Positions 9,329-17,378 of a stretch of 64,000 bases of DNA are shown here, piece by piece. Within the stretch, counting starts at the first letter, position 1. Each line of letters starts with the position of its first letter. Source of the DNA: PLA3 sp964592235 (GTDB lineage Bacteria > Planctomycetota > Phycisphaerae > UBA1845 > UTPLA1); NCBI GenBank assembly GCA_964592235.1, contig CAZQCF010000017.1:18035-82034 (forward strand), given 5' to 3'. A model generated the notes under the pieces. That model was not told the origin of the DNA, did not search any database, and saw nothing but the letters and a program-made list of their open reading frames with translations. Made by a program: the position numbers and the translations under genes.

Positions 9329-10558
9329 TCATCGCGTCGCGGGGTGCGGCGAAGGCTCGTCGGGATAGACAAACGGCACGGCCCGCGGGCTGAACTTCGG
9401 GAACTTCGTGTGCAGCACGATGACCCAGACCAGGCCCGTGATGAGGGTGCAAATGCTGATGACCTGCGAAATCGTCAGGCCGAACGAATCCAAAGGATTA
9501 TCCTGTCGGATCGATTCGTTCAGGATGCGCGAGATGGAGTACAGCATCAGGAACCATCCCAGGACGATTCCATGCCGCTCGCGATAGTAGAAGAGCAGAG
9601 TTAGTACAAGACAGATAATTGACGCCGAGATGGTCTCGTACAGTTGCGTGGGATGGGCCGGCTTGGAATGGTAGTGCTGCGCCATCTCCCAGAGTTGCGC
9701 CGCAGTGAGGCCGAACCGCCGTGCGTGGCGCTCGACTGCGCCGATGGGATCAGATTGTGAAAAGTCCTGCAACGCGCGCGTAGCGGCCTGCAGCTCTTCG
9801 TTTGCCCGGGCGAGTTTGTCCGGATCTGCGGCAATCTCGGGCCGCGCCAGCGCCAGGCGCGCGGCGGTCAGGCGATCATTGAGCGCAGTGTACGTCTTGC
9901 CGTTGTCGGCCGCGGCGAGCTTGAGGTACTCAACATAGAAGGGCGTCGCTTCGCCCGCCCGATCAACCGTGATCAGCTCTTTCGGGATCGTCAGTTGCCC
10001 GAACTTGAACTGCTGGACCATCGCCGGGCTGCCGTAGGGGAAGTGAACCGCCCACGGCACCTCGGCCCGCTCGCGCGCCGGGTCGGTGTGATCGACACAG
10101 GCCGCGCCCCAGCAGCAGCCGTTCAGAAAGCAGCCGATTCGCGTCACCGCCAGTCCCCACGCGAGCGAGGGCGCGGTGATATCGAGATACCAGCGGACCG
10201 ACACCTTCGCATAACGACGCAGGTAGATAATCAGAACCGGTATCACCAGTAGCGGCCCGCCCCAGAACTCCAGCCCGCCCGAGCGCAGATCGAACACCGC
10301 CGCCAGTGGATTGGGCGTGTTCGCGAAGCGCGAATCCCAATAGTGCCACACAAACATGATCCGCGCGCCGGCCACGCCGCAGATCAATGAGAGAAACCCG
10401 ATGTTCAGCACGGTGTCGGCATTGGCTTGCGACCGATCCGCTCGCCGACAGGCCATCCAGATGCCGGTGAGAAAGGCGACCATGAGCATGACGCCATAAC
10501 TCTTGACGTCGGCCAGCCAGTCAGGAAGAAAGGGAATCTTGAAGAGCGTGGGATACAT
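9329..10558 (-). CDS. lgt: prolipoprotein diacylglyceryl transferase with internal insertion
   Basis: 409 residues, about 120 longer than E. coli Lgt. This inner-membrane enzyme moves diacylglycerol from phosphatidylglycerol to the lipobox Cys of prolipoproteins. Several membrane helices are present, with the signature RIGCFLNGCCWG (140-151), HPTQLYE (about 302-308) and the catalytic-side arginine in ESIRQDNP (about 351). The extra length is a hydrophilic, helical stretch at about 190-290 between the signature and HPTQLYE. The motif that is SFHGG in E. coli, with an important His, reads EFWGG here (about 97-101). Downstream of panC on the same strand. Confidence 0.92.
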   Translation of the reverse strand: MYPTLFKIPFLPDWLADVKSYGVMLMVAFLTGIWMACRRADRSQANADTVLNIGFLSLICGVAGARIMFVWHYWDSRFANTPNPLAAVFDLRSGGLEFWGGPLLVIPVLIIYLRRYAKVSVRWYLDITAPSLAWGLAVTRIGCFLNGCCWGAACVDHTDPARERAEVPWAVHFPYGSPAMVQQFKFGQLTIPKELITVDRAGEATPFYVEYLKLAAADNGKTYTALNDRLTAARLALARPEIAADPDKLARANEELQAATRALQDFSQSDPIGAVERHARRFGLTAAQLWEMAQHYHSKPAHPTQLYETISASIICLVLTLLFYYRERHGIVLGWFLMLYSISRILNESIRQDNPLDSFGLTISQVISICTLITGLVWVIVLHTKFPKFSPRAVPFVYPDEPSPHPATR

Positions 10559-10605
10559 GGAGTCGCGGCGGGTTTCAGGGCGTTGGAAGTCTCACGCGAC
10601 GCATC

Positions 10606-11469
10606 CTATGGGGTCGGCGACGGGATTTCCACGGTGAGATTATCAATCAATCTCACGCCGCCCAAGCGTATCGCGCCGGCGATCAACACCCGCGGGCAGG
10701 GCAAGGCCGCCGGCTCCAGCGTTTCGGGGTCCACGAGGCTCAAGTAGTCAATCGCAGCCGAACCTGCATTTTGAACAACTGCATTTCGCATCGCGGCGAT
10801 GATTCGACCGACCGAAGTCTCTCCCCGAAGGAGGGCGTCACGCCCGGTGCAGAGCGCGCGGTACAGCGCCAGCGCCTGCGCGCGATCGGCTGGAGTAAGC
10901 AGGGCATTGCGGCTGGACAGCGCCAGACCGTCGGCATCCCGAATCAGCGGGCACGTCACAATTCGCACGGGCATCGCGAGGTCGTTCACCATTCGGCGGA
11001 TGATCACCGCCTGCTGGGCGTCCTTCTGCCCGAAATACGCGACATCGGGCTGCACAATGTTGAACAGCTTGGCGACGACCGTGCAGACGCCCTCAAAATG
11101 CCCCGGTCGAAACGGCCCGCACAGGGCATCGGCCAATTGGCCCGGCCGCACGCGCGTCTGCTCACCCGGCGGATACATTTCCTCGGCGGTGGGCGCGAAG
11201 AGGACCTCGGCCCCGGCCCGGTCGCAGGCGGAGCGATCCGCCTCCCAGGTGCGCGGATAACGACTCAAGTCTTCATTCGGCCCGAACTGCGTCGGATTGA
11301 CGAAGATGCTGACGACCGTGAAACACCCATCGGCCCGGCAGCGATCGATCAGGCTGACATGCCCCGCGTGCAGCGCGCCCATCGTCGGCACGAAGCCGAT
11401 CGTGCGCCCCGCCGCGCGCGCCGCGGCGATGGCCTTGCGAGCGGCAGCGATCGTTGGGGCATCCAGCAT
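10606..11469 (-). CDS. panC: pantothenate synthetase (pantoate-beta-alanine ligase)
   Basis: 287 residues. Joins pantoate and beta-alanine with ATP to give pantothenate, the precursor of coenzyme A. The nucleotidyltransferase signatures are clear: VPTMGALHAGH near residue 25, then IFVNPTQFGPNEDLSRYPR, FGQKDAQQ, and SSRNALLT. The start at 11469 places 24 residues before VPTMG, as in the family. A GTG at 11574 would overlap the upstream stop (GTGA), but the 105 bases between have non-coding-like third positions. Same strand as, and directly downstream of, the TGA-containing thioredoxin-like gene. Confidence 0.93.
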   Translation of the reverse strand: MLDAPTIAAARKAIAAARAAGRTIGFVPTMGALHAGHVSLIDRCRADGCFTVVSIFVNPTQFGPNEDLSRYPRTWEADRSACDRAGAEVLFAPTAEEMYPPGEQTRVRPGQLADALCGPFRPGHFEGVCTVVAKLFNIVQPDVAYFGQKDAQQAVIIRRMVNDLAMPVRIVTCPLIRDADGLALSSRNALLTPADRAQALALYRALCTGRDALLRGETSVGRIIAAMRNAVVQNAGSAAIDYLSLVDPETLEPAALPCPRVLIAGAIRLGGVRLIDNLTVEIPSPTP

Positions 11470-11570
11470 TGCGGACAGGATAACATTGCCATACGCCATG
11501 GGCGAACTGGCGTGATTAGCGGTTGCAATCTGTTCTCTTACGACGGAACTACGCCGCGAGGTTGCAGCAC

Positions 11571-12074
11571 TCACTCCGACAGCAATTCCTCGATCTTTTT
11601 CTCCAGAACGTCCGTCAACTCGTCACCCCAGCCGATCTGCGACCACACGATTTCGCCCTTCTTGTTGAGCAGGAAGGAATGCGGAATCGCCTTGCCGCCG
11701 TAGTGATCGCGGAAGACCTGCTTGCCGTCGAGAAGAATCGGATAGCTCAACTTATTCTTCTTCGCGAACTCGTCCACCATTTCCTTGGGCTCATTCCAGG
11801 CATTGACCGCCAGGATGGTGAAGCCGCGCGACGCGTACTTGTCCTGCAACGCCTTGAAGTGCGGAGCCTCCGCACGGCAAGGCCCTCACTTCACCGCCCA
11901 GAAGCCGATCAGCACCACCTGCCCGCGGCGCTGCGCGAGTGACACCTTTCCGCCGTCGAGGCTGTCGAGCGAGAAATCCGGCGCCGCTTTCATCGGCCCG
12001 GCCGATTGCGAACAACTCGCGAATGACGCAAGCGCCATGAGCGATCCGAACAGCAGGCATTGTGAGGTTTTCAT
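11571..12074 (-). CDS. TlpA-like lipoprotein with TGA at catalytic Cys: candidate selenoprotein
   Basis: Seen: ATG at 12074 opens 62 codons, then TGA at 11886-11888, then 104 further codons in the same frame to TGA at 11571. The N-terminus is a lipoprotein-type signal (possible lipobox ending FAS-Cys21). The rest is a complete TlpA/AhpC-TSA thioredoxin fold: APDFSLDSLDG, VVLIGFWAVK, then residue 63 (TGA) followed by G-P-Cys66-RAEAP, and cis-Pro131 in KAIPHSFLL. TlpA proteins read C-G-P-C here, so the TGA replaces exactly the first, nucleophilic Cys. Known: bacterial thioredoxin-like selenoproteins use U-x-x-C with selenocysteine at this place, and need a SECIS hairpin just after the UGA; one is present. 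Alternatives: a single TGC-to-TGA mutation (pseudogene) or a sequencing error. The intact codon bias after the TGA argues for read-through. AGGA lies about 8-12 nt upstream of the start. Confidence 0.75.
11859..11875 (-). promoter_or_regulatory. candidate bacterial SECIS hairpin
   Basis: Minus-strand sequence GTGCGGA-GGC-TCCGCAC: a perfect 7-bp stem with a 3-nt GGC loop. The stem begins 10 nt after the TGA at 11886-11888, and the first loop G is 17 nt after it. Published bacterial SECIS models ask for a stem-loop immediately 3' of UGA, a G among the first loop bases, and roughly 16-37 nt from UGA to that G. This element meets all three. It lies inside the coding sequence, as expected. SelB binding is inferred. 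Confidence 0.65.
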
Positions 12075-12168
12075 GCGTCCAATCCTACCGTCGCGATGAG
12101 TTGGAATTCAAGACCGTCGTTTCCGTCAAACCCGCGGTGCCGCGGACAATCGGTTCACACCGCTCCGA

Positions 12169-13389
12169 TCACGGTTGCGGTTGACCGTCCGCACCGCCCG
12201 GCGCCGGCTCGCCGCCCGGCGGTTCCTCCGCTGGAGCGTCGCGGAGAATCCGGCCAATGTGCGCCGTCAGGCGCTTCTTGGCGTCGAGGTACATCGGCAG
12301 GTCATCCTTGTCCACATCCTTCATCGAGACAAGCTTCTGATACCACTTCAGCGCCTGCTCGTATTGATCCGCCAATTCGCACGTTACGCCCAGCGCGAAA
12401 ACCGTGTCCGGCTCGTCTGATTCCTTCTCGTATTCTTTCTCAAACAAAGCAATCGCTTCGCTAAGATCGTCCCCGCGCAAGGCTCGCACGGCCTTCTCCC
12501 CGAACTTGCCCCGCCCGATGATCTCGTACTGCTGCTCCACCGTCACGGGCACGAGCCGGCTCGCGAAATCCCGCGCCGCCCGCTCCACCAGCTCACCGAT
12601 GAAATGATCCACCGGATCGAGGTCGCCCGCTTCGATGAACTGCCCGAAAAAGAAATTCGGCGATTTCGTGTCCGTCTTCTGGAACACCGGTGGCGCATGA
12701 TGCAGCACGCTCTTGCCCGTCACCGCATCGACCAGGCTGAACGAACATTGCACCGTCAGACTCCGACTGATCTCCTCGATCTCGCGCGTCGGCAGCCCGG
12801 GCCCGGGCCCGCCTCCGCCTCTCGGTCGACCGCGACCCGGCCCCGGCCCGCCACGATAGCGCACATCGCGCGGTGCCGGCGGCGGACCGCCCATCGCGCC
12901 GCCCAGCATCTGGCCCCAATCGATTTGCGACTTTGTCCGCTTCTGGACATCAATGTTGATGTTGATTCGGCTCATGATGAGACCGTCCACCGAGAGCAGC
13001 TTGCCCGCGCGGGCCGCTGCGTCACCCTCGACGATGCCGACCAGTTGCAGGTCCTGCTCATCGAGGATCGCTTTCGTCGCGCGGCGCTGCACGACCGTCA
13101 GCTTGTGACTTGATGATGTCGCCTGTGCCGCGCCGTCCTGCAACATGGCTTCGAGCAAATCCGCCGCGATGCCCGCCCACTTCCGTTCGCGCGCGTTGCC
13201 CTTGATGCCGTCGATGCTCGCCACACCCGCGTCGATGACGGCCACCGTCGTGATTCCTTCGGGCGGACCCTTCTCCGGGCCGACCACATACGACACGGTC
13301 ACGACCTGTTTTTCCTTGGCGTAGGCTGTGGCGGTCAGCCCGATCAATGCGGTTAAGGCAACAAGAACCGGGGGCGATACGCTGGGCAT
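12169..13389 (-). CDS. exported CsgG/LpoB-like protein with TPR-like C-terminus
   Basis: 406 residues. A signal peptide (about 1-24, ending AYA) is followed by an alpha/beta domain resembling CsgG/LpoB-type lipoprotein folds. Relevant segments are TTVAVIDAGVASIDG, LLEAMLQDGAAQATSSSHKLTVVQRRATKAILDEQDLQLVG and GLIMSRININ, in which a family member is looked up by name-like signatures weakly. A Gly/Pro/Arg-rich spacer lies at about 175-200. The C-terminal 110 residues contain TPR-like helices (EAIALFEKEYEKES, YEQALKWYQKLV) and a Pro/Gly-rich tail. Probably an envelope assembly or sensing protein; the assignment is tentative. First gene of the minus-strand run that continues with the selenoprotein candidate and panC. 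Confidence 0.65.
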   Translation of the reverse strand: MPSVSPPVLVALTALIGLTATAYAKEKQVVTVSYVVGPEKGPPEGITTVAVIDAGVASIDGIKGNARERKWAGIAADLLEAMLQDGAAQATSSSHKLTVVQRRATKAILDEQDLQLVGIVEGDAAARAGKLLSVDGLIMSRININIDVQKRTKSQIDWGQMLGGAMGGPPPAPRDVRYRGGPGPGRGRPRGGGGPGPGLPTREIEEISRSLTVQCSFSLVDAVTGKSVLHHAPPVFQKTDTKSPNFFFGQFIEAGDLDPVDHFIGELVERAARDFASRLVPVTVEQQYEIIGRGKFGEKAVRALRGDDLSEAIALFEKEYEKESDEPDTVFALGVTCELADQYEQALKWYQKLVSMKDVDKDDLPMYLDAKKRLTAHIGRILRDAPAEEPPGGEPAPGGADGQPQP

Positions 13390-13754
13390 GAATCGTCTCC
13401 TGACGGCTAAAGGTTGGAAGAGAATAGCCAGCCGCGGCCCGTCATGCAGCGCGGCGGGGGATTTCGCCTTTCTTTCTTCCCCTCAGACACGCCCGGCGGG
13501 GGGAGGTTAAGGGGCACTTTCCCCCGGAAAACCCACGAAAATCGCTTGTTTACAGCCGGGAGCGGTCCGGGTTATGCTATCCGCCGGTCGGTTTGACGTT
13601 CGAATTGGGTTCGCGCATTTCGTGGAGATGATTCCGCTTCCCGGTCGCACGCCTCCGCCTCTCTGGTCCGTGACCACGGGCCCTTTCTTGTCCGCCCGGA
13701 AAGTATTTGATTGGGCGGGTCTTTTGTTCGATGGCCAGGAGGCCAGAAATTCAG
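13390..13754. other. divergent intergenic region and RRM-gene leader
   Basis: This 365-bp gap separates the divergent exported protein and the RRM gene. The right half is a leader of about 170 nt after the promoter at 13549-13578. It contains an imperfect hairpin (CCGCCC / GGGCGG, about 13691-13722) followed by GTCTTTT, which resembles an attenuator. I see no coding region; open frames here lack ribosome-binding sites and coding bias. Confidence 0.5.
13549..13578 (+). promoter_or_regulatory. sigma-70-type promoter of RRM gene
   Basis: TTTACA at 13549-13554 and TATGCT at 13573-13578, separated by 18 bp, resemble -35 and -10 boxes. Transcription would start near 13585 and give a leader of about 170 nt before the ATG at 13755. 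Prediction from sequence only. Confidence 0.45.
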
Positions 13755-14138
13755 ATGGCGAAGAAACTGTATGTGGGAAATCTGCCGTTCTCGATGACCG
13801 ACGGCGAACTGGAACAACTCTTCTCGGCGCACGGCTCGGTCTCCAGCGCACAAGTCATCAGCGACCGCGACACCGGCCGCAGCAAGGGCTTCGGCTTCGT
13901 TGAAATGTCCAACGACTCCGAGGCGCAGGCGGCGATCGACGCGCTCAACGGCTCCCAGCAGGGCGGCCGCGCGCTGACAGTCAACGAGGCGCGACCGAAG
14001 GAGAATCGCGGCGGCGGTGGCGGCTACGGCGGCGGCGGCGGTGGTCGCGGCGGCTACGGCGGCGGTCGCGGCGGACGCGGCGGCGGTGGCGGTGGCGGTC
14101 GCGGCGGCTACGGCGGCGGCGGCGGACGCGAGTGGTAA
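13755..14138 (+). CDS. RRM RNA-binding protein with glycine-rich tail
   Basis: 127 residues. The N-terminal 80 residues are one RNA recognition motif with RNP2 (LYVGNL, about 4-9) and RNP1 (KGFGFVEM, about 43-50). Residues about 88-127 are almost pure Gly, Arg and Tyr in GGYGGG and GGRGG repeats. This layout matches the small cold-inducible RNA-binding proteins of cyanobacteria and planctomycetes and eukaryotic glycine-rich proteins. It probably binds mRNA, and the tail may drive condensate formation (inference). AGGAGG lies about 12 nt upstream. The long leader and strong terminator suggest a single-gene transcript. Confidence 0.92.
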   Translation: MAKKLYVGNLPFSMTDGELEQLFSAHGSVSSAQVISDRDTGRSKGFGFVEMSNDSEAQAAIDALNGSQQGGRALTVNEARPKENRGGGGGYGGGGGGRGGYGGGRGGRGGGGGGGRGGYGGGGGREW

Positions 14139-14156
14139 TTGTCCGATCGCAAAACT

Positions 14157-14179
14157 CCCTCTCCCTTCAAGGGAGAGGG
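14157..14179. repeat. CCCTCTCCCTT palindromic repeat
   Basis: Perfect 11-bp inverted repeat (14157-14167 and 14169-14179) with a 1-nt centre, followed by GCCGGGGTGAGGG. This combination is a very common dispersed intergenic repeat in GC-rich bacterial genomes. Function unknown; it lies between the RRM gene and its terminator. Confidence 0.6.
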
Positions 14180-14251
14180 CCGGGGTGAGGGTGACGCGGG
14201 CTGACTCTTCGCCGCGACACCTTCGTCTGCGACAAGACTGACGTTCATTCA

Positions 14252-14287
14252 GCGGAGGCGCGCTCATGGGGCGCGCCTCCGCTTTTT
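14252..14287 (+). terminator. rho-independent terminator of RRM gene
   Basis: Perfect 12-bp stem (GCGGAGGCGCGC at 14252-14263, GCGCGCCTCCGC at 14271-14282), a 7-nt loop, and five T residues at 14283-14287. Confidence 0.9.
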
Positions 14288-14318
14288 GTTGCGCGTGAAA
14301 TATCGAAAAGCGGTCCGG

Positions 14319-16730
14319 TCAGCCGCCGCCGCTCGCGTCAAACTGTTCCGCGGCGGGTTGCGTGGCGCTCGGCTGGGACGTCGGCACGCCACAGGGCGGC
14401 TGGCGCTGGGTCCACGGAAGCAACTCAAATCGACCGGGATCGGGCAGTTTTCCGGGGTTCTCGCGCATGAAGTTCCGCATCTGGTCTCCCGACAATTGCT
14501 TACTAACGATGTCCCCATGTTCGTTGAAGACCACTGAAAAACCGATAGGGACTCCAGACAACTCCGGGAAGGCGTCACTCAAGACTTGAAGGCCCACAAA
14601 TTCGTCACCAGCGCGCTCGCCAATTGATTCGGTCGGCGTGTTAAGTACATTGTAGAATCCGTTGTTTCCATTGAACTCAATCGGGCACGGCATCCTGCAC
14701 CACACCGGCTGATACCAGTCGGCCGGCCCCCAGTCGGGTGCGTGCGGGTTGATCCATGCATTGGTGATCTCTCCGGCGGATGGCTGGATGGCCAGCAGGA
14801 TTTTGGGATGGTTTTGCTCCAGGCGCAGGCCGTACTCAAACCCATCCTTGTCACCCTTGATCGCGGATAAGACCAGCCGGCGTGATTGCGACAGCCAGTA
14901 GGCATCATCGAAGCCACCATCCTGCCACGCCTGAAACAGCAGATCGCCATTGAGGTTGTAGATGCGCAGGACTCCCTGCGAGCCGGGGTCGTGCTGAAAA
15001 AAAACCACGATCTCATCACCCGGATGGTCATCGCCCGGGAAGACGTCGATCATCCACCCGTGTTTGACCGAGAACCCGCTCGATTCGTAGTGCCGGTCTC
15101 GATCAAGCGATGGACGCGGCCACGCGTCGGGCGGCATCCGGTCGATGAACGCCTGTTCAACGCGCAACCGCCGGATCGGCTCATCGTTCGGATGGGATGC
15201 ATCGAAGATACACAACTCGCCCACGAATGGTAGCTTGGCAAAAACAGTGAAGCCGAGAACCACGACCTTGCCGCCGCCCCATCGATTCGGCCTATCGACC
15301 AGCGCGGCCATGGCAATACTTGAGTCAAAGTATCCATTCCAATCTTTGAGTATGACGCCCCCCATTGAAATGAGCCTCGCGCGCTCTCCGTTAGAGGGTG
15401 TTTGATTTAAACGGTCATCCCAAGTCGATCCACGTTTGGTCAATTCGAGGCGATCTGGGCGGTAAAACGCTAGCCAGATGGACGCCGCCGCCGACCCCAC
15501 AACAAGCACGGCAATGATCAAGCTCGTGGTGGCCACTGCCAGCTTCGGATGTCGCCCGGCCCAGCGCAGCAGGCGCGAGTAGGCCGTCGGCGGCCGGGCT
15601 GCGATCGGCTCACCGCGCAGCACGCTGCGAAGATCCGCCCGAAGCTCGGCGACCGTCGCATAGCGCCGTGCCCGATCCTTCTCGATGCACTTCAGGATGA
15701 CCGTCTCGAGGTCGCCCTTGACCGCTTGATGGCTCGTGACGCCTCTCGACTGATTTCCGATGCCGCGTTTTGTGAATGCACTCGGCCGCGCCGGCTCCTG
15801 CTCGCAGATCACCCGCGCCGCGGCGTGAATCGTCATGTGCGACACGTCGTAGGGCAGCCGGCCGGACAGCAGCTCGAACAGCACGACGCCGAGCGAATAG
15901 ACATCCGTCCGCGTGTCGATCTCGCCGGCGCTGGCGCTGCACTGCTCCGGGCTCATGTACGCCAGCGTGCCGAGAATCTGGCCCGCCTCGGTGTGCATGG
16001 TGGTGACGGCAATGTCGGAATCCGTTGTGCGCGCGATTCCGAAATCGATAACTTTCACGCAGCCCTCGCCATCGATCAGGACGTTTGCGGGCTTCAGGTC
16101 GCGGTGAATGACACCCTTTCGGTGGCCGCAGTGAATCGCGTCGCAGAGGTGAACAAACAACTCCAGCCGTTCATTCCGTGAAAGCGATTTCTCGTCGGCA
16201 TACCGCGTGATCGGCCGGGCATCGGGCACATATTCCATCGCGATGAAGCGGACGGTGGCACCGGTTTCCAATCGGTGTGTGCCGGCCTCATGGACCTGGA
16301 CAATATTCGGATGCCGGAGATATCCAAGGATATGGGCTTCGGCATCGAATCGCTTTTCGGCGGAGTTGGTCCAATAGCCCCCGCGAAGTACCTTAAATGC
16401 TACATCACGCCGGGGGTTTTCTTGCTGGGCCAGAAACACAGTTCCCAAGCCGCCGTGCGCGAGTGTTTTCCGGAGGGTGTAGGCACCAATTTTCTTCCCA
16501 ATGAGGGGATCGGCCGCAATCTCTGTCTGGAAAGAAAGTGCGCCCGGTCCGGGCGGCGGTGCCCGGAGAAAACCGTCCCCGGCTGCAGAGTCGTGGGCAA
16601 GGAGTGATTCGACCCTGCGTCGCAAATCAGCGTCATTTCCGCAAGCACGGTCAAGGAACCCCGGTCGATCACCGTAGGGCAGATCAACCGCCTCTGAGAA
16701 TATCTCGACCGCACGGTTTTTCAACGACAA
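14319..16730 (-). CDS. membrane serine/threonine protein kinase
   Basis: 803 residues. A short N-terminal helical region (1-75) precedes a Hanks-type kinase domain (about 82-370). It has a Gly-rich loop LAHGGLGTVF, catalytic Lys113 in VAFKVL, HRDLKPAN with Asp211, DFG with Asp229, and the APE-like segment YMSPEQ. A membrane helix follows at about 397-422, and the C-terminal 380 residues lie outside the cytoplasm with no family I recognise. It is expected to phosphorylate Ser/Thr targets in response to an external signal. Its start is 30 bp after the stop of the ECF sigma gene; this sigma-kinase pairing is frequent in planctomycetes and suggests co-regulation. Confidence 0.93.
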   Translation of the reverse strand: MSLKNRAVEIFSEAVDLPYGDRPGFLDRACGNDADLRRRVESLLAHDSAAGDGFLRAPPPGPGALSFQTEIAADPLIGKKIGAYTLRKTLAHGGLGTVFLAQQENPRRDVAFKVLRGGYWTNSAEKRFDAEAHILGYLRHPNIVQVHEAGTHRLETGATVRFIAMEYVPDARPITRYADEKSLSRNERLELFVHLCDAIHCGHRKGVIHRDLKPANVLIDGEGCVKVIDFGIARTTDSDIAVTTMHTEAGQILGTLAYMSPEQCSASAGEIDTRTDVYSLGVVLFELLSGRLPYDVSHMTIHAAARVICEQEPARPSAFTKRGIGNQSRGVTSHQAVKGDLETVILKCIEKDRARRYATVAELRADLRSVLRGEPIAARPPTAYSRLLRWAGRHPKLAVATTSLIIAVLVVGSAAASIWLAFYRPDRLELTKRGSTWDDRLNQTPSNGERARLISMGGVILKDWNGYFDSSIAMAALVDRPNRWGGGKVVVLGFTVFAKLPFVGELCIFDASHPNDEPIRRLRVEQAFIDRMPPDAWPRPSLDRDRHYESSGFSVKHGWMIDVFPGDDHPGDEIVVFFQHDPGSQGVLRIYNLNGDLLFQAWQDGGFDDAYWLSQSRRLVLSAIKGDKDGFEYGLRLEQNHPKILLAIQPSAGEITNAWINPHAPDWGPADWYQPVWCRMPCPIEFNGNNGFYNVLNTPTESIGERAGDEFVGLQVLSDAFPELSGVPIGFSVVFNEHGDIVSKQLSGDQMRNFMRENPGKLPDPGRFELLPWTQRQPPCGVPTSQPSATQPAAEQFDASGGG

Positions 16731-16760
16731 CCTCGCAAACCCTGTATTCAGCGTTCTCTG

Positions 16761-17378
16761 TTAATCCGAGAGGGATTCGTGGAGCCAGGCCCTTGCGGCG
16801 CGCCAATATTTCTCCACAGTTCGGGGTGCAATCTCCATGATGTCCGCCGTCTCCTCTACGCCAATTCCCGCGAAGAATCGCAGCTCCACAACATGTGCGA
16901 GATCGCCATCCTCCGCTTCAAGTTTGGTCATGGCTTCGTCGAGCGCGAGCAACTCCAGGGGATCGTCCCATTCGCGAGAGCTGGACACGCAGGAATCCAG
17001 CGGAACTCGTTTGGCCCGACTAGGCGCACCTTCGGTACTGCCGGGGTCGCCTGCGCAACCGCGCTTTAACGATTTCCGACTACGTGCGTAATCCACGAGT
17101 ATCCGGCGCATGGCCCGCGCAGCGGCAGCAAAAAAGTGTCGCCGGTTCTCGAAGGACGGGGTCGGATGATTGTTGTCGCCGAACAGGCGAAGGTAGGCCT
17201 CATTCACGAGGGCGGTGGGTTGAAGGGTCCGGCCGGGGGCCTCGTGGGCCATGTGGGCTTGGGCGATGCGATGTAGCTCCAGAAAGACGGCCTCCCAGAG
17301 GCGGGAACGGGCCTCCCTGTCCCCATGCCTTACCGCATCGAGAAGCTGGGTAATCTGCTGGTTTTGGCCCGCCTGCAT
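16761..17378 (-). CDS. ECF-type RNA polymerase sigma factor (planctomycete family)
   Basis: 205 residues. Sigma region 2 (about 15-95) has LQPTALVNEAYLRLF and ENRRHFFAAAARAMRRILVDYARSR. These are hallmarks of the ECF subfamily that planctomycetes and acidobacteria encode next to kinases. Region 4 (about 145-200) is a helix-turn-helix ending in ETADIMEIAPRTVEKYWRAARAWL. No anti-sigma factor is seen nearby; the downstream membrane kinase may control it instead (inference). ATG at 17378 is chosen because the preceding in-frame residues are not conserved-looking and lack a ribosome-binding site. Confidence 0.92.
   Translation of the reverse strand: MQAGQNQQITQLLDAVRHGDREARSRLWEAVFLELHRIAQAHMAHEAPGRTLQPTALVNEAYLRLFGDNNHPTPSFENRRHFFAAAARAMRRILVDYARSRKSLKRGCAGDPGSTEGAPSRAKRVPLDSCVSSSREWDDPLELLALDEAMTKLEAEDGDLAHVVELRFFAGIGVEETADIMEIAPRTVEKYWRAARAWLHESLSD

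Noticed and set aside
11470..11574. Longer panC start at the GTG overlapping the upstream stop
   Set aside because: The 35 extra codons have unbiased third positions and no similarity to the family; the conserved N-terminus begins at 11469.
11571..12074. Treating the thioredoxin-like gene as a plain pseudogene with a nonsense mutation
   Set aside because: The stop lies precisely at the catalytic Cys, the downstream frame is intact with family-like residues, and a SECIS-type hairpin follows. Pseudogene or sequencing error remains possible but is the weaker explanation.
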